Assembly: GCF_021021555.1 (NCBI RefSeq)
Contig: NZ_JAINWA010000003.1
Span: 1,612,001-1,676,000, forward strand
DNA from: Teretinema zuelzerae
GTDB lineage: Bacteria; Spirochaetota; Spirochaetia; Treponematales; Treponemataceae
DNA length: 64,000 bases
Direction of reading: 5' to 3'
Shown here: positions 26,147-34,561 of the stretch, piece by piece
How positions within the stretch are numbered: the first letter of the stretch is position 1
Layout: each line of letters begins with the position of its first letter
Notes under the pieces: model-generated
What the model was told of the DNA's origin: nothing
Database searches by the model: none
What the model saw: only the letters and a program-made list of their open reading frames with translations
Program-made: the position numbers and the translations under genes

Positions 26147-27067
26147 ATGAACCAAGATCAACCCATACTGATATTGAATCCGTTGGAAGATGTAGAAAAA
26201 ATCAAAGCGCTGGCCTCCGAGCCCCGCATCCAGATACTCGACCTCGTGCGGAAAGAAACCCGCAACGTCAATGAAATAGCCGAAGAAATGCAGCTGCCGC
26301 AGTCCACTGTCGCTACGCACATTTCCATCCTGGAAAAAGCGGGCTTGCTCAAGACGGAATCCGTGAAGGCGAAAAAAGGCAGCCAGAAACTGTGCCGCCC
26401 GGGTTTTCAGGAAATCATCATAAAATTCCCCGAGGAAGTAAAAGAGGAAGACTGCATCGAAGTCGAGATGCCGATCGGACTCTATACGAATTACCAGGTG
26501 AGCGCTCCCTGCGGCCTGTGCTCGCAGGAAAGCATCATCGGCTTTCTCGACATTCCCGATTCATTCCTCAATCCGAACCGCATGAAGGCCGGCCTCCTGT
26601 GGTGCGAAACCGGCTATGTCGAATACAAATTCCCCAACAACACCATTTACGACAACCGCAAGGTTTCAAAGCTCGAGCTCAGCCTCGAACTGTCGTCTGA
26701 AACTCCGGGAACGAATAAAAACTGGCTGTCCGACATAACGCTCTGGCTCAACAATGTGGAAATCGGTTCCTGGATTTCTCCCGGCGACTTCGGCGACAGA
26801 CGAGGCAAGTTCACCCCCGAATGGTGGAAGCTGGAAGGATCCCAGTACGGACTGCTCAAAAACTGGAGCCTCACCGATGAAGGAGCCTTCGTGGACGGCG
26901 TAAAAATTTCATCGGTCACCCTTTCGGACATAAACCTGACCGAACATCATTCGATCAAAGTAAAGATCGGGGTGAAGGAAGACGCCGAGCACATGGGCGG
27001 AATGAATATCTTCGGACGGGGCTTCGGCAACTACGATCAGGGAATCATTCTCCGGCTCTATTTCTGA
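26147..27067 (+). CDS. ArsR-like regulator with large C-terminal effector domain
   Basis: 306-residue DNA-binding protein. A winged helix at about residues 15-80 (KALASEPRIQILDLV, LPQSTVATHISILEKAGLLK) is of ArsR type. The remaining 220 residues are rich in aromatic and strand-forming stretches (LYTNYQVSAPCGLCSQESIIG, TPEWWKLEGSQYGLLKNW, GMNIFGRGFGNYDQGIILRL), reminiscent of a carbohydrate-binding fold. Classic ArsR proteins are about 100 residues, so this is a fusion type. A Cys-x2-Cys (CGLC) and further Cys residues are present. It stands next to the arabinan locus and is the best candidate for its regulator (inference). Confidence 0.75.
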   Translation: MNQDQPILILNPLEDVEKIKALASEPRIQILDLVRKETRNVNEIAEEMQLPQSTVATHISILEKAGLLKTESVKAKKGSQKLCRPGFQEIIIKFPEEVKEEDCIEVEMPIGLYTNYQVSAPCGLCSQESIIGFLDIPDSFLNPNRMKAGLLWCETGYVEYKFPNNTIYDNRKVSKLELSLELSSETPGTNKNWLSDITLWLNNVEIGSWISPGDFGDRRGKFTPEWWKLEGSQYGLLKNWSLTDEGAFVDGVKISSVTLSDINLTEHHSIKVKIGVKEDAEHMGGMNIFGRGFGNYDQGIILRLYF

Positions 27068-27125
27068 GAAAAAGCGTTTAGCGCGGATATCCTTCCACAT
27101 CAAGCCGATCTTACAACTGCAAATG

Positions 27126-27163
27126 AAAGACCCTCTGAACACGATTCAGAGGGTCTTTTTTTT
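27126..27163 (+). terminator. terminator after the ArsR-like gene
   Basis: Perfect 13-bp stem AAAGACCCTCTGA / TCAGAGGGTCTTT (27126-27138 with 27146-27158), continuing into a run of T to 27163. Confidence 0.92.
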
Positions 27164-28115
27164 ACGATAATTCGGACAACTCGTGTTTGTCCGAACGTTG
27201 CGGATTATTCCGGGCAGTACGGCCACTCGTCGCGGGTCCACTCGATCTTTTCGATTTGAAGGACGGGCTTTCCCCGTTTTCGCGGTCGTAGGCATGGTAG
27301 ACAAGCCGATTTACGCCGTTGTCTGTGTATACGGAACAATGTCCCGGACCGGCCCATCGCGGATGAGAGGAACCGTCGCGAACGACTGTCCCGCCGCCCT
27401 GAGCCATTGCCCTGCCCTCGCGGTCGAAATACGGCCCCTCCGGATCGGACGAACGGCCGACGACGATTTTATAGGTGGAATCGACGCCGCGGCAGCAAAA
27501 ATCATGCGACACGAACAGATAGTACCAATCGCCCCGGGGAAGGACGAAGGCTCCCTCCACGGGGTTCGGCTCGGCAACCTTGCTGGCGAGCGTCGTCACG
27601 ACCGGGCGGTCCAAATCGAGCATTCCGGTTTCGCGGTCGAGCGCGCGCATGCGAATGCCGCCCCAGAACGAGCCCCAGACGAACCAGTCGCGGTCGTCAG
27701 AATCCGTAAAAACCGCGGCGTCGATGGCGTTGAAATCGTCGCTCGCCTGCGAAAAAACGACGGGTCCGCGGTCGATCCAGCCGTAGTCCGCGCTTGAAGG
27801 ATCGAGAGACCGCGAGGCGGCCAAACCGACCGCAGAAACGTTCGATCCGAACGTCGATACCGAATAATAGACGCGCCATTCGCCGTTTCTGAAAACGACC
27901 TCGGGCGCCCAGAAATGCGTGGAACCGGGAATCGCTTCCGAAGTCCACGCGGGATTCGATTCGAATACCCGCCCGGCGCTCTCCCACTTTTGCAGATCCG
28001 CGGAACGGAAGAAGGGAAGCCGGTCTCCCGTCTGGAAGCGCCAGTACGCGCCGTTTTCAAAGACGATGGTCGGGTCGTGGGCGATGATATCGCCGGAAAG
28101 CTCGAGTCTGGACAT
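27162..28115 (-). CDS. GH43 arabinan hydrolase with frameshifted C-terminus
   Basis: Predicted cytoplasmic arabinanase/arabinofuranosidase (no signal peptide). The GH43 catalytic triad is visible as Asp14 (HDPTIV), Asp132 (FNAIDAAVF) and Glu187 (NPVEGAF). After residue 281 the frame goes astray. In the neighbouring frame the natural end GKPVLQIEKIEWTRDEW...PE is readable to a stop at 27205-27207. Adding one G to the run CCCC at 27272-27275 (plus strand) restores it. The annotated frame instead runs 36 residues of unrelated sequence to 27162. The defect touches only the last 22 native residues, so activity may survive; a sequencing error is possible. Last gene of the ABC importer operon, 10 nt after the permease. 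Confidence 0.85.
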   Translation of the reverse strand: MSRLELSGDIIAHDPTIVFENGAYWRFQTGDRLPFFRSADLQKWESAGRVFESNPAWTSEAIPGSTHFWAPEVVFRNGEWRVYYSVSTFGSNVSAVGLAASRSLDPSSADYGWIDRGPVVFSQASDDFNAIDAAVFTDSDDRDWFVWGSFWGGIRMRALDRETGMLDLDRPVVTTLASKVAEPNPVEGAFVLPRGDWYYLFVSHDFCCRGVDSTYKIVVGRSSDPEGPYFDREGRAMAQGGGTVVRDGSSHPRWAGPGHCSVYTDNGVNRLVYHAYDRENGESPSFKSKRSSGPATSGRTARNNPQRSDKHELSELS

Positions 28116-28125
28116 GGCGGATCGC

Positions 28126-28998
28126 TTACTTCAAGCCGGTCATTGCGACGGAACTGATGATCTGCTTTTGGAAGATCATGAACACGATCAGCACGGGAAG
28201 CAGGGCGAGAACCGAGGCCGCGAGAATGGCCGGATAGTCTGTCTGAATCGCGTAGTACGAATTCAGCGACTGAATCATCACCTGTATGGGCATTTTCGCT
28301 TCATCGTTGATGTAGATGCTCGGCGCGAAATAATCGTTCCACGCGCCCATGAACCACAGAATTGCCTGGGCGGAAACGGCGGGCATCGCGTTCGGAAGCA
28401 TGATCTGCCAGAAGATGCGGAAAAAGCTCGCGCCGTCTATGCGCGCGGATTCAATCATGGAGGTCGGTATTCCGCTCATATACTGCCTGAGAAAGAAGAT
28501 CATCGCGACGTTTCCCAGAAGGCCGGGAACAATGAGGGGATACCAGGTATCCAGCCAGCCGACGCGGGAGTAGATGATGAACTGGGGGATCATGATGATG
28601 GCGAACGGAATCATCATCGTGCCGAGCAGGGCCATGAAGAGCTTGTCCTTCCCCGGAAAGCGGAGCTTCGAAAACGAGAAGGCGGCGAGAGCCGACGACA
28701 GGGAGCCGAACACCACGACGGTGATGGAAATGAAGGCGCTGTTGCGGAATCCCTTCAGAAGCGGCTTCATATCCCACACGCGGATGAAATTGTTCCACTG
28801 GGGATTCTCCGGCATGCCGAGGGACAGCTGGGACATGAGGAACTGATTAGGCGTCTTCAGCGAAGAAATGAGCATCCACCACAGCGGGACGAGCATCAGG
28901 AACGAGCCTAAAATCAAAATAAGATAAACGGTAAAGTTTCCCAGGAATCGCGCTTTTCTGATCGAGCCGTAGGATTCTTTCATCGGTGCGTTGTTCAT
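28126..28998 (-). CDS. araQ: sugar ABC permease, MalG/AraQ-like
   Basis: 290-residue inner-membrane permease of the CUT1 family with six hydrophobic segments and the cytoplasmic coupling loop ESARIDGASFFRIFWQIMLP near residues 190-210. Pairs with the permease encoded 14 nt upstream and the binding protein before it. Ribosome site GGAGA. The symbol is by analogy with the B. subtilis arabino-oligosaccharide importer AraNPQ; the GH43 gene directly downstream supports that substrate. Confidence 0.88.
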   Translation of the reverse strand: MNNAPMKESYGSIRKARFLGNFTVYLILILGSFLMLVPLWWMLISSLKTPNQFLMSQLSLGMPENPQWNNFIRVWDMKPLLKGFRNSAFISITVVVFGSLSSALAAFSFSKLRFPGKDKLFMALLGTMMIPFAIIMIPQFIIYSRVGWLDTWYPLIVPGLLGNVAMIFFLRQYMSGIPTSMIESARIDGASFFRIFWQIMLPNAMPAVSAQAILWFMGAWNDYFAPSIYINDEAKMPIQVMIQSLNSYYAIQTDYPAILAASVLALLPVLIVFMIFQKQIISSVAMTGLK

Positions 28999-29012
28999 TC
29001 GATTCTCCTCGC

Positions 29013-29918
29013 CTATTCCAGGTAGTTGTCGCTTTTCGGGCCCAGCTTGAACTGGATCGCGGTTACGACGAAAATAATGACGGCCAGAACCCAGGCGGCC
29101 GCGCAGGCATAGCCCTTCGCGTCGGCGGACGAGAAGGCCTTCTCCCAGATGTAGTACACGATGGTCGCGGCGCTGTACTCAGGGCCGCCGAAATCGGTCA
29201 TGATCTGGGGTTCTACGAAGAGCTGGGCTCCTCCGATGACTCCGGTGATCATGATGAAAAACGATATCGGCTTCAAAAGCGGAAAGGTGATCTTGCGGAA
29301 GATAACCCAGGAATTCGCTCCGTCGACGACGGCTGCCTCGAAGTAGGACTTCGGAAGGTTCTGCAAACCGGCAAGGTACAGGAGCGTGGTGAAACCGACT
29401 CCCTTCCACACCATCATGGCGGTGATTCCGGCCTTGACGGTTTCCGTATTGTACATCCAGTTCGGACCCTTTATTTTGAACGCCCACCAGAGAAACTGGT
29501 TGAGCAGGCCGTAGTCTCCGTTATAGAGCCAGCGCCAGAGAATAGACACCGCGACGATGGAAGAAACGACGGGTATATAGTAGATAACGCGAAACACCTT
29601 TACGCCGGGCATATCGCGGTTGAACGCAAGAGCAAGACTGAACGCCCACACCATGCCGATGGGAATTCCGATCATATAGTAAAACGTATTCCACAAAGAT
29701 TTCCAAAAACGCTCGTCCTGGAACAGCTCGACATAGTTTTCAAGCCCGATGAAATAGTGGTCGCCCATAGAATTCCAATCAGTGAAACTCGCGAATATGG
29801 AAAATAAAAACGGTCCCGCGGTGAACATGAAAAACTGCAGGATCGGGAGAAGAGCGAACAGGATGCCTGCCCGCGCTTCCTCATTCCATACCTTCCTGGA
29901 ATGAACAGCTGTTGCCAT
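29013..29918 (-). CDS. araP: sugar ABC permease, MalF/AraP-like
   Basis: 301-residue CUT1 permease with six hydrophobic segments, first near residues 20-40, and the coupling motif EAAVVDGANSWVIFRKITFP near residue 190. Partner of the AraQ-like permease. Ribosome site GGGAG. A hairpin with a U tract separates it from the binding-protein gene, so receptor message should exceed permease message. No ATPase gene accompanies the three; a shared MsmX-type ATPase elsewhere is expected (inference). Confidence 0.88.
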   Translation of the reverse strand: MATAVHSRKVWNEEARAGILFALLPILQFFMFTAGPFLFSIFASFTDWNSMGDHYFIGLENYVELFQDERFWKSLWNTFYYMIGIPIGMVWAFSLALAFNRDMPGVKVFRVIYYIPVVSSIVAVSILWRWLYNGDYGLLNQFLWWAFKIKGPNWMYNTETVKAGITAMMVWKGVGFTTLLYLAGLQNLPKSYFEAAVVDGANSWVIFRKITFPLLKPISFFIMITGVIGGAQLFVEPQIMTDFGGPEYSAATIVYYIWEKAFSSADAKGYACAAAWVLAVIIFVVTAIQFKLGPKSDNYLE

Positions 29919-29957
29919 GATAAAACTCCCTTACATAACGATTAAACCGGCGGCCGG

Positions 29958-29983
29958 AAAAAACAGCCGGGGAAATCCCCGGC
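29958..29983 (-). terminator. attenuating terminator between binding protein and permeases
   Basis: On the minus strand: GCCGGGG / CCCCGGC stem (29983-29977 with 29972-29966), 4-nt loop, then U6 (A run 29958-29963). Probably partial, since the permeases have no visible promoter of their own. Confidence 0.65.
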
Positions 29984-30006
29984 CGCATTCCTGAAAAACT
30001 GAACGC

Positions 30007-31302
30007 TTATTTTTTCATCTTGGAATTGGCGCGGTCCAGAAGCTTCTGCATCTTGGGCTGCATCTTTTCGCAGTATTCCTTGGCGGTGACCTTGCCGTCG
30101 AGCACGGTCTGAATATTGATCCAGAACTCGTCGAACCAAACCGCGTTGTAGGTGAACTCGGCGGGCCAGCTGCGGCCGTAATCGTTGATGATGTCGATGT
30201 ACTCCTGGCGGTTCGCGGGATAGCCGGGCTTATTTACATAGCGGGGAGCGAGGGATTTCAGGTTAGGAATCTGAAGATCCATGTCGGTCATCATTTCCAT
30301 CGCTTCTTTGTCCGCAGACAGATAGAGGGCGAATTCGGCGGCGAGCTCGGGATGCTTGGTGTTCGCGGCGACGCCGTATCCGACGGAGCCTACCCAGGTC
30401 GCGCTCTTCATGCCGGCTTTTCCGACCGGCCAGGGAATGACGTCGTATTCGAACGAAAGATTCTTGAACGCGGCGAGGTCCCAGGGAGCGACCGGGAAGA
30501 AGGCGATTTCGCCCTTCAGCCAGCGCTGATAGGTGTCCATCGACTGGGCTTCGCCCATGGTGGGGGTGATGCCGTCTTTCAAAGTATGGTCAGCCCAGTA
30601 CTGAAGCGCTTCGTAGAACTTCGGATTGGCGATGTCTACCTTTGTCTTGGACGCGTCCAGGAAGTCACCTCCGTTGCCCCATGCGAACTGGATGAACGAC
30701 CAGCGCACGTTGAGTCCCGTACCCCACTGGTCCATCTTTCCGTCGCCGTTCACGTCTTTGGTGAGTTTCTTGCACACGTCGGTGAACTCGGCGAAGGTGT
30801 AGGGCTTGTCCTTATCGGGAAGGGGAATTCCGGCTTTCTTGAAAAGGTCCTTGTTATAGCCGAACGCGAAGGGTCCGAGATCCTTGGGCAGCGCCCAGAG
30901 GTCGCCGGTACCGACTTTCTTGCCGTCGTAGCGGTATTTGTTCAGGGCGTTTTCGTAAATATCGTTTACGTTCATGCCGGACTTCTTCGCGCCTTCTACA
31001 TAGGGGGTAAGGCTCAGAAGCTTTTTGTTGTCTACATAAGTGCGGATCGCTTCCGGGCCGACATAGAATACGTCGGGAAGATTATTGGCGGCGAGGGCAG
31101 CCTGGATTTTCGGACCGAACTGGTCCATCGTTACGGAGATAAACTTAATTTTTACTCCGGGGTGAGCCTTCTCGAATTTTTCGATCACTTTTTCCATGAT
31201 CGCCTTTTCCTGGGGCTGGGCGTAGTTCATCCAGGTAATTTCCTGGGCCCAAACCGCCGCGCCGACGCACAGGGTCGCGATTATTGCGCATAGTCTTTTC
31301 AT
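30007..31302 (-). CDS. araN: extracellular sugar-binding protein, AraN-like
   Basis: 431-residue solute-binding protein of the CUT1 type (SBP_bac_1 fold). It has a cleavable Sec signal MKRLCAIIATLCVGAAVWAQ, then EITWMNYAQPQEKAIMEKVI, the family motif LPDVFYVGPEAIR and a C-terminal region rich in aromatic residues for sugar stacking. Ribosome site GGAGG. Heads the operon with two permeases and a GH43 enzyme, in an arabinan-degrading region, so arabino-oligosaccharides are the inferred ligand. Confidence 0.88.
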   Translation of the reverse strand: MKRLCAIIATLCVGAAVWAQEITWMNYAQPQEKAIMEKVIEKFEKAHPGVKIKFISVTMDQFGPKIQAALAANNLPDVFYVGPEAIRTYVDNKKLLSLTPYVEGAKKSGMNVNDIYENALNKYRYDGKKVGTGDLWALPKDLGPFAFGYNKDLFKKAGIPLPDKDKPYTFAEFTDVCKKLTKDVNGDGKMDQWGTGLNVRWSFIQFAWGNGGDFLDASKTKVDIANPKFYEALQYWADHTLKDGITPTMGEAQSMDTYQRWLKGEIAFFPVAPWDLAAFKNLSFEYDVIPWPVGKAGMKSATWVGSVGYGVAANTKHPELAAEFALYLSADKEAMEMMTDMDLQIPNLKSLAPRYVNKPGYPANRQEYIDIINDYGRSWPAEFTYNAVWFDEFWINIQTVLDGKVTAKEYCEKMQPKMQKLLDRANSKMKK

Positions 31303-31354
31303 TACACATCCTCCTTCTAGAATGCAGCGGAGTCAGTTCCGCTCTTATAAATGT

Positions 31355-31384
31355 ATCGTAAACCCGGTATCTTCAAGCTGTCAA
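31355..31384 (-). promoter_or_regulatory. promoter of the araNPQ-like operon
   Basis: On the minus strand: TTGACA (31384-31379), 18 bp, TACGAT (31360-31355). Immediately upstream lies an AT-rich stretch with TTATCGG and ATATCAA motifs (about 31390-31415). At 31426-31441 is a half-match (GCGTGTACG) to the arabinose operator. Confidence 0.6.
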
Positions 31385-31537
31385 TAAAAATTGATATAAA
31401 CCGATAAAAATAATTAAGAAAATATGCGTGTACGAACATTATTTTACATTCATGCAAAAAAACCTTCTTGTATATTGATATATATGGGAATACATTGGTT
31501 GATACAGGAACTTAACAACCACAACGGGAGGCTTCGC

Positions 31538-31792
31538 ATGAGCGGATGCAGAAATTGTAATCCTGAGAGAATGCCGAATCAAACAGAACTGGAAGAAATA
31601 GCCGGCTCGATGCCTCCCCCGATTTTGGAAGCCGCTACAGAGGCTAAAATCAAGGAGAGACTGATAGCGTGCGGGCATTGCGAAGAGCTGAGAGAGGGGG
31701 TCCTGTGCGCCCAATGCGGATGCTTCGTTCGCATCAGATCCCGAACAGAGAAGGCCTACTGCCCTCACCCGCAAGGAAACCGGTGGCGATAG
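31538..31792 (+). CDS. small zinc-ribbon-like protein (DUF6171-like)
   Basis: 84-residue Cys-rich protein: CRNCNP near the N-terminus, then CGHC, CAQCGC and a final CP before HPQGNRW. The pattern suits two small zinc-binding knuckles and resembles DUF6171 proteins of unknown role. Ribosome site GGGAGG, 7 nt before ATG; the longer frame upstream lacks one and overlaps promoter sequence. Opposite in strand to both flanking arabinan operons and probably unrelated to them. Confidence 0.68.
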   Translation: MSGCRNCNPERMPNQTELEEIAGSMPPPILEAATEAKIKERLIACGHCEELREGVLCAQCGCFVRIRSRTEKAYCPHPQGNRWR

Positions 31793-31905
31793 TCAGGCCG
31801 CCGGGGCAATCGAAGGCGAACCACGAAGACAGACGGCTCGCCGCCGAACGCCCGAGAGTCGGCAGCCGAGGACTCGGGCGCCCGCGGCGATGAACTCGCC
31901 GGGAA

Positions 31906-33603
31906 TCAATCTTTGACAGCGCTCAAATATTCTCCGGAAAGGCTCTGGCCTGATACCGAACAGATAGCGGCTATAGACAGAGTTCGGCACTCGTCGAGCG
32001 TCTTGTTCCTGTTCCAGTCTACCGAATCGGTCACGATTCCGCGGAAGGTTCCCGAACTTTCGGCCGGAGAAACAAGATCCAGCACAACCTCCGTCCCCTC
32101 GAGGGACCAGGTTCCGGACCAATACCCGGAAACGATTCCCCCTTCTTCCAGAACAAGACTTTTAGAGGCGGTTGCCACGGCGTCCGACAGGAATACATTG
32201 CTGCGAGAGGATCCTTCGAAGGTGGTGAAATTTCCCGTGTCGTGGGAGCGTTCGGTCGCCACGGCCTTCCAGGAGCCGACAACACGCGATGCGTCCACGA
32301 ATTCAAGGATTTCGTCGTAATACTCGTTGGGATTCAGGACAGGCCAGCCGTCGGAGGTGAACCACATCTGGCGCACCTGCAGAAAAAAGAAATACGATGC
32401 AAGAAAATCGGTCCGGGTATGATGGGCGAAAAAAATACGCCCGTCGGCCAGAGGAAGAAGGGACTGTCCGCCGGGCGCTCTCCAGCCGTAGGAAGCGCCG
32501 AACTTGTGGCTTCCGAGGATTTTGCTGCCCGCAAGCCGATAATGGGAATCGTTTTTAATCCAGGTTACTCCGGACATCGATCGCCCAGAAGCGTCGAGAT
32601 AGGGTCCTTCGATCGACGCCGAGCGGCCCACGCGGACGCTGTAATCCACCACGAGATCGCCCGAACTCGCGAACAGATAGTAATACCCCGCGGCCGAGTT
32701 ATAGAGCAGCTGAGCCCCCTCAAAGGGAGAACCGCTTCCTCCTGCGATTTGAATGCCGTACGCGCCGGAGATTTCATCGGCGGGACCCGAAAGAGCCGCA
32801 CCTTGAGAGTCCGCGGGAAGCCCGGTATCCGAGTCGATCCGCATAAGGGCGATGCCGCCCTTCCAGGAGCCGTACGTCATATACCAGTCGCCGTTTTCGT
32901 CCGTTGCGAGATTTCCTTTTTCGTCGAAGACGAATTCAGGATCGATTGCCCCGAAACCGTAATCCCAGCTCGAGTTCCCTTCGTTAAGGCAGGCCGAATC
33001 TATCTCGTCGTCGGCTTCCCAGGCGTATCGGACTATCGTAGAAGACTGATAGGCGGCGGGATCGTACTCATGCGCGGGTTTGTAGGGACCAACAGGCGAA
33101 TCAGAAATCGCGAGACCGATCCAGGCGCGGGGTTTTTTATTCGCCTCGCCGGGAACAAGATCGTTATCCGTGATGATGCCGTGATACATGAAGTACTTCC
33201 CGTCTTTTTTTATGACGGTCGGAGCCCAGCTCGACGGTTTTCCCGTGCCGAAGCACCATTCAAGGAGTTCGTCGTCCCAGTTCCCCTGAAGGGCGGAAAC
33301 GCTCCTGCAGGTCCAGGTTTTTAAGTCGGACGAACTCCGCACCTGGATGCCTCCGCCCCAGACGTTTCCGATGCTCGCGTCTGTGGAAAAAACGTACCAG
33401 GTGCCGTCGTCGTCGCGGAAGAGCTTCGGGTCGTGGCAGTTCAGCGGACCCCAACTCGAAGGACTGGAGGTATTCATCGACGCGATATTCTTGTACTTCG
33501 AAACCACCGGGCTCTTGATGGTCGGATCCATCGCGCATGAGACTGTCCCGAAGAGAAAGAGGGACAGAGCAAGCGTCGAAAAAAGGGCATGCACAGATTT
33601 CAT
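31906..33603 (-). CDS. GH43 arabinanase lipoprotein
   Basis: 565-residue surface or periplasmic enzyme. The signal peptide ends in a lipobox (FGTVSC, Cys23). The GH43 five-blade propeller domain carries Asp58 (NCHDPKLF), Asp221 (GAIDPEF) and Glu295 (SPFEGAQ), the pattern of endo-1,5-alpha-L-arabinanases. The last 130 residues form a beta domain (VVGSWKAVATER ... GYWSGTWSLEGTEVVLDL), as in two-domain arabinanases. Start chosen at the ATG after AAGGA; it overlaps the stop of the GH43 gene before it by 4 nt, so the two are coupled. Last gene of the lipoprotein/porin/GH43 operon. Confidence 0.88.
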   Translation of the reverse strand: MKSVHALFSTLALSLFLFGTVSCAMDPTIKSPVVSKYKNIASMNTSSPSSWGPLNCHDPKLFRDDDGTWYVFSTDASIGNVWGGGIQVRSSSDLKTWTCRSVSALQGNWDDELLEWCFGTGKPSSWAPTVIKKDGKYFMYHGIITDNDLVPGEANKKPRAWIGLAISDSPVGPYKPAHEYDPAAYQSSTIVRYAWEADDEIDSACLNEGNSSWDYGFGAIDPEFVFDEKGNLATDENGDWYMTYGSWKGGIALMRIDSDTGLPADSQGAALSGPADEISGAYGIQIAGGSGSPFEGAQLLYNSAAGYYYLFASSGDLVVDYSVRVGRSASIEGPYLDASGRSMSGVTWIKNDSHYRLAGSKILGSHKFGASYGWRAPGGQSLLPLADGRIFFAHHTRTDFLASYFFFLQVRQMWFTSDGWPVLNPNEYYDEILEFVDASRVVGSWKAVATERSHDTGNFTTFEGSSRSNVFLSDAVATASKSLVLEEGGIVSGYWSGTWSLEGTEVVLDLVSPAESSGTFRGIVTDSVDWNRNKTLDECRTLSIAAICSVSGQSLSGEYLSAVKD

Positions 33604-34541
33604 TGCGTTTTTCCTTTTTGGAATACGGGAAAGCCTTCGGCGTCCCATTCGATCGCCCGGACACGGGTGTGCCGGTTCGGATCGTACAGCGGAAGCTCGA
33701 CGTCGGGATACGGACGGGCGTGATACACCAGCACGTCCGTTTTATCGTCGAAGCTTTTCGTAAAGGAATTGTGCCCCGGACCATAGATTCCGGCTTCAGG
33801 ATTCGTAACGAAAACCGGTTTATCGAGCTTCGTCCAGGAGGCGGCGTCGGTCAGATCGGCGTCGGCGGGGGCCCAGAGGAGGCCCATGCAATAGTTCGAG
33901 TCGGTTGCGCTCGCGGAATACGTTATAAACACCTTATCTCCATGGGTAAGAAAGGCCGGCCCCTCGTTCACTTTGAAGCCGACGCACTCCCACTCGAGCT
34001 CTGGCCGGGAGATTCGCGTCTGAGGAAGCTCAAGCGTATACGGAGTACTCATCTTGGCGATATAAATGGACGAATTCTCCGTGCGCTCTTTCGATTTTTG
34101 AGCCCAGACGGCGTACCTCTGTCCCCGATGCTCGAAAGAGGTCAGATCGAGAGAAAAAGAATCCCACTCTGAAACAACCTGTCCCTTTTCCTTCCACTCG
34201 CCCCGGAACGGATCGGGCGACGAATTCGCCAACACCCAGTTCCGTATATACCAGGGATCGCCAGCCTGTCCGGCGGCGAAATATATGTACCACACGCCGT
34301 CTATCCAATGAAGTTCCGGCGCCCAGATATGCCAGCTCATCGGGCCTTCGGCATGTTTTCTCCACACGACGCAGGGAGCGGCGTGCTTCAGGCAGTCGAG
34401 CGTCCAGGCACGGCGGATTTCGATGCGGTCGTATTCGGGAACGGAAGCTATAAGGTAGTAGTATCCGTCCGTATGTTTGTATATCTGGGGATCGGCGCGC
34501 TGAAGAACCAGCGGCTCCGTGTCTGCGAAATTTTCAACCAT
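33600..34541 (-). CDS. GH43 exo-alpha-L-arabinofuranosidase, cytoplasmic
   Basis: 313 residues with no signal peptide, so it acts on imported oligosaccharides. The N-terminus RADPQIYKHTDGYYYLIASV and the EYDRIEIRRA block resemble GH43 subfamily 26 (exo-1,5-alpha-arabinofuranosidase). Candidate catalytic residues are Asp17 (RADPQI), Asp132 (SLDLTSFEHRG) and Glu193 (VNEGPAF). Ribosome site AAGGAG; a longer in-frame start is rejected. 20 nt after the larger GH43 lipoprotein gene and overlapping the next GH43 gene by 4 nt. Confidence 0.87.
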   Translation of the reverse strand: MVENFADTEPLVLQRADPQIYKHTDGYYYLIASVPEYDRIEIRRAWTLDCLKHAAPCVVWRKHAEGPMSWHIWAPELHWIDGVWYIYFAAGQAGDPWYIRNWVLANSSPDPFRGEWKEKGQVVSEWDSFSLDLTSFEHRGQRYAVWAQKSKERTENSSIYIAKMSTPYTLELPQTRISRPELEWECVGFKVNEGPAFLTHGDKVFITYSASATDSNYCMGLLWAPADADLTDAASWTKLDKPVFVTNPEAGIYGPGHNSFTKSFDDKTDVLVYHARPYPDVELPLYDPNRHTRVRAIEWDAEGFPVFQKGKTQ

Positions 34542-34561
34542 GATGCATCTCCTTGGTGTAT

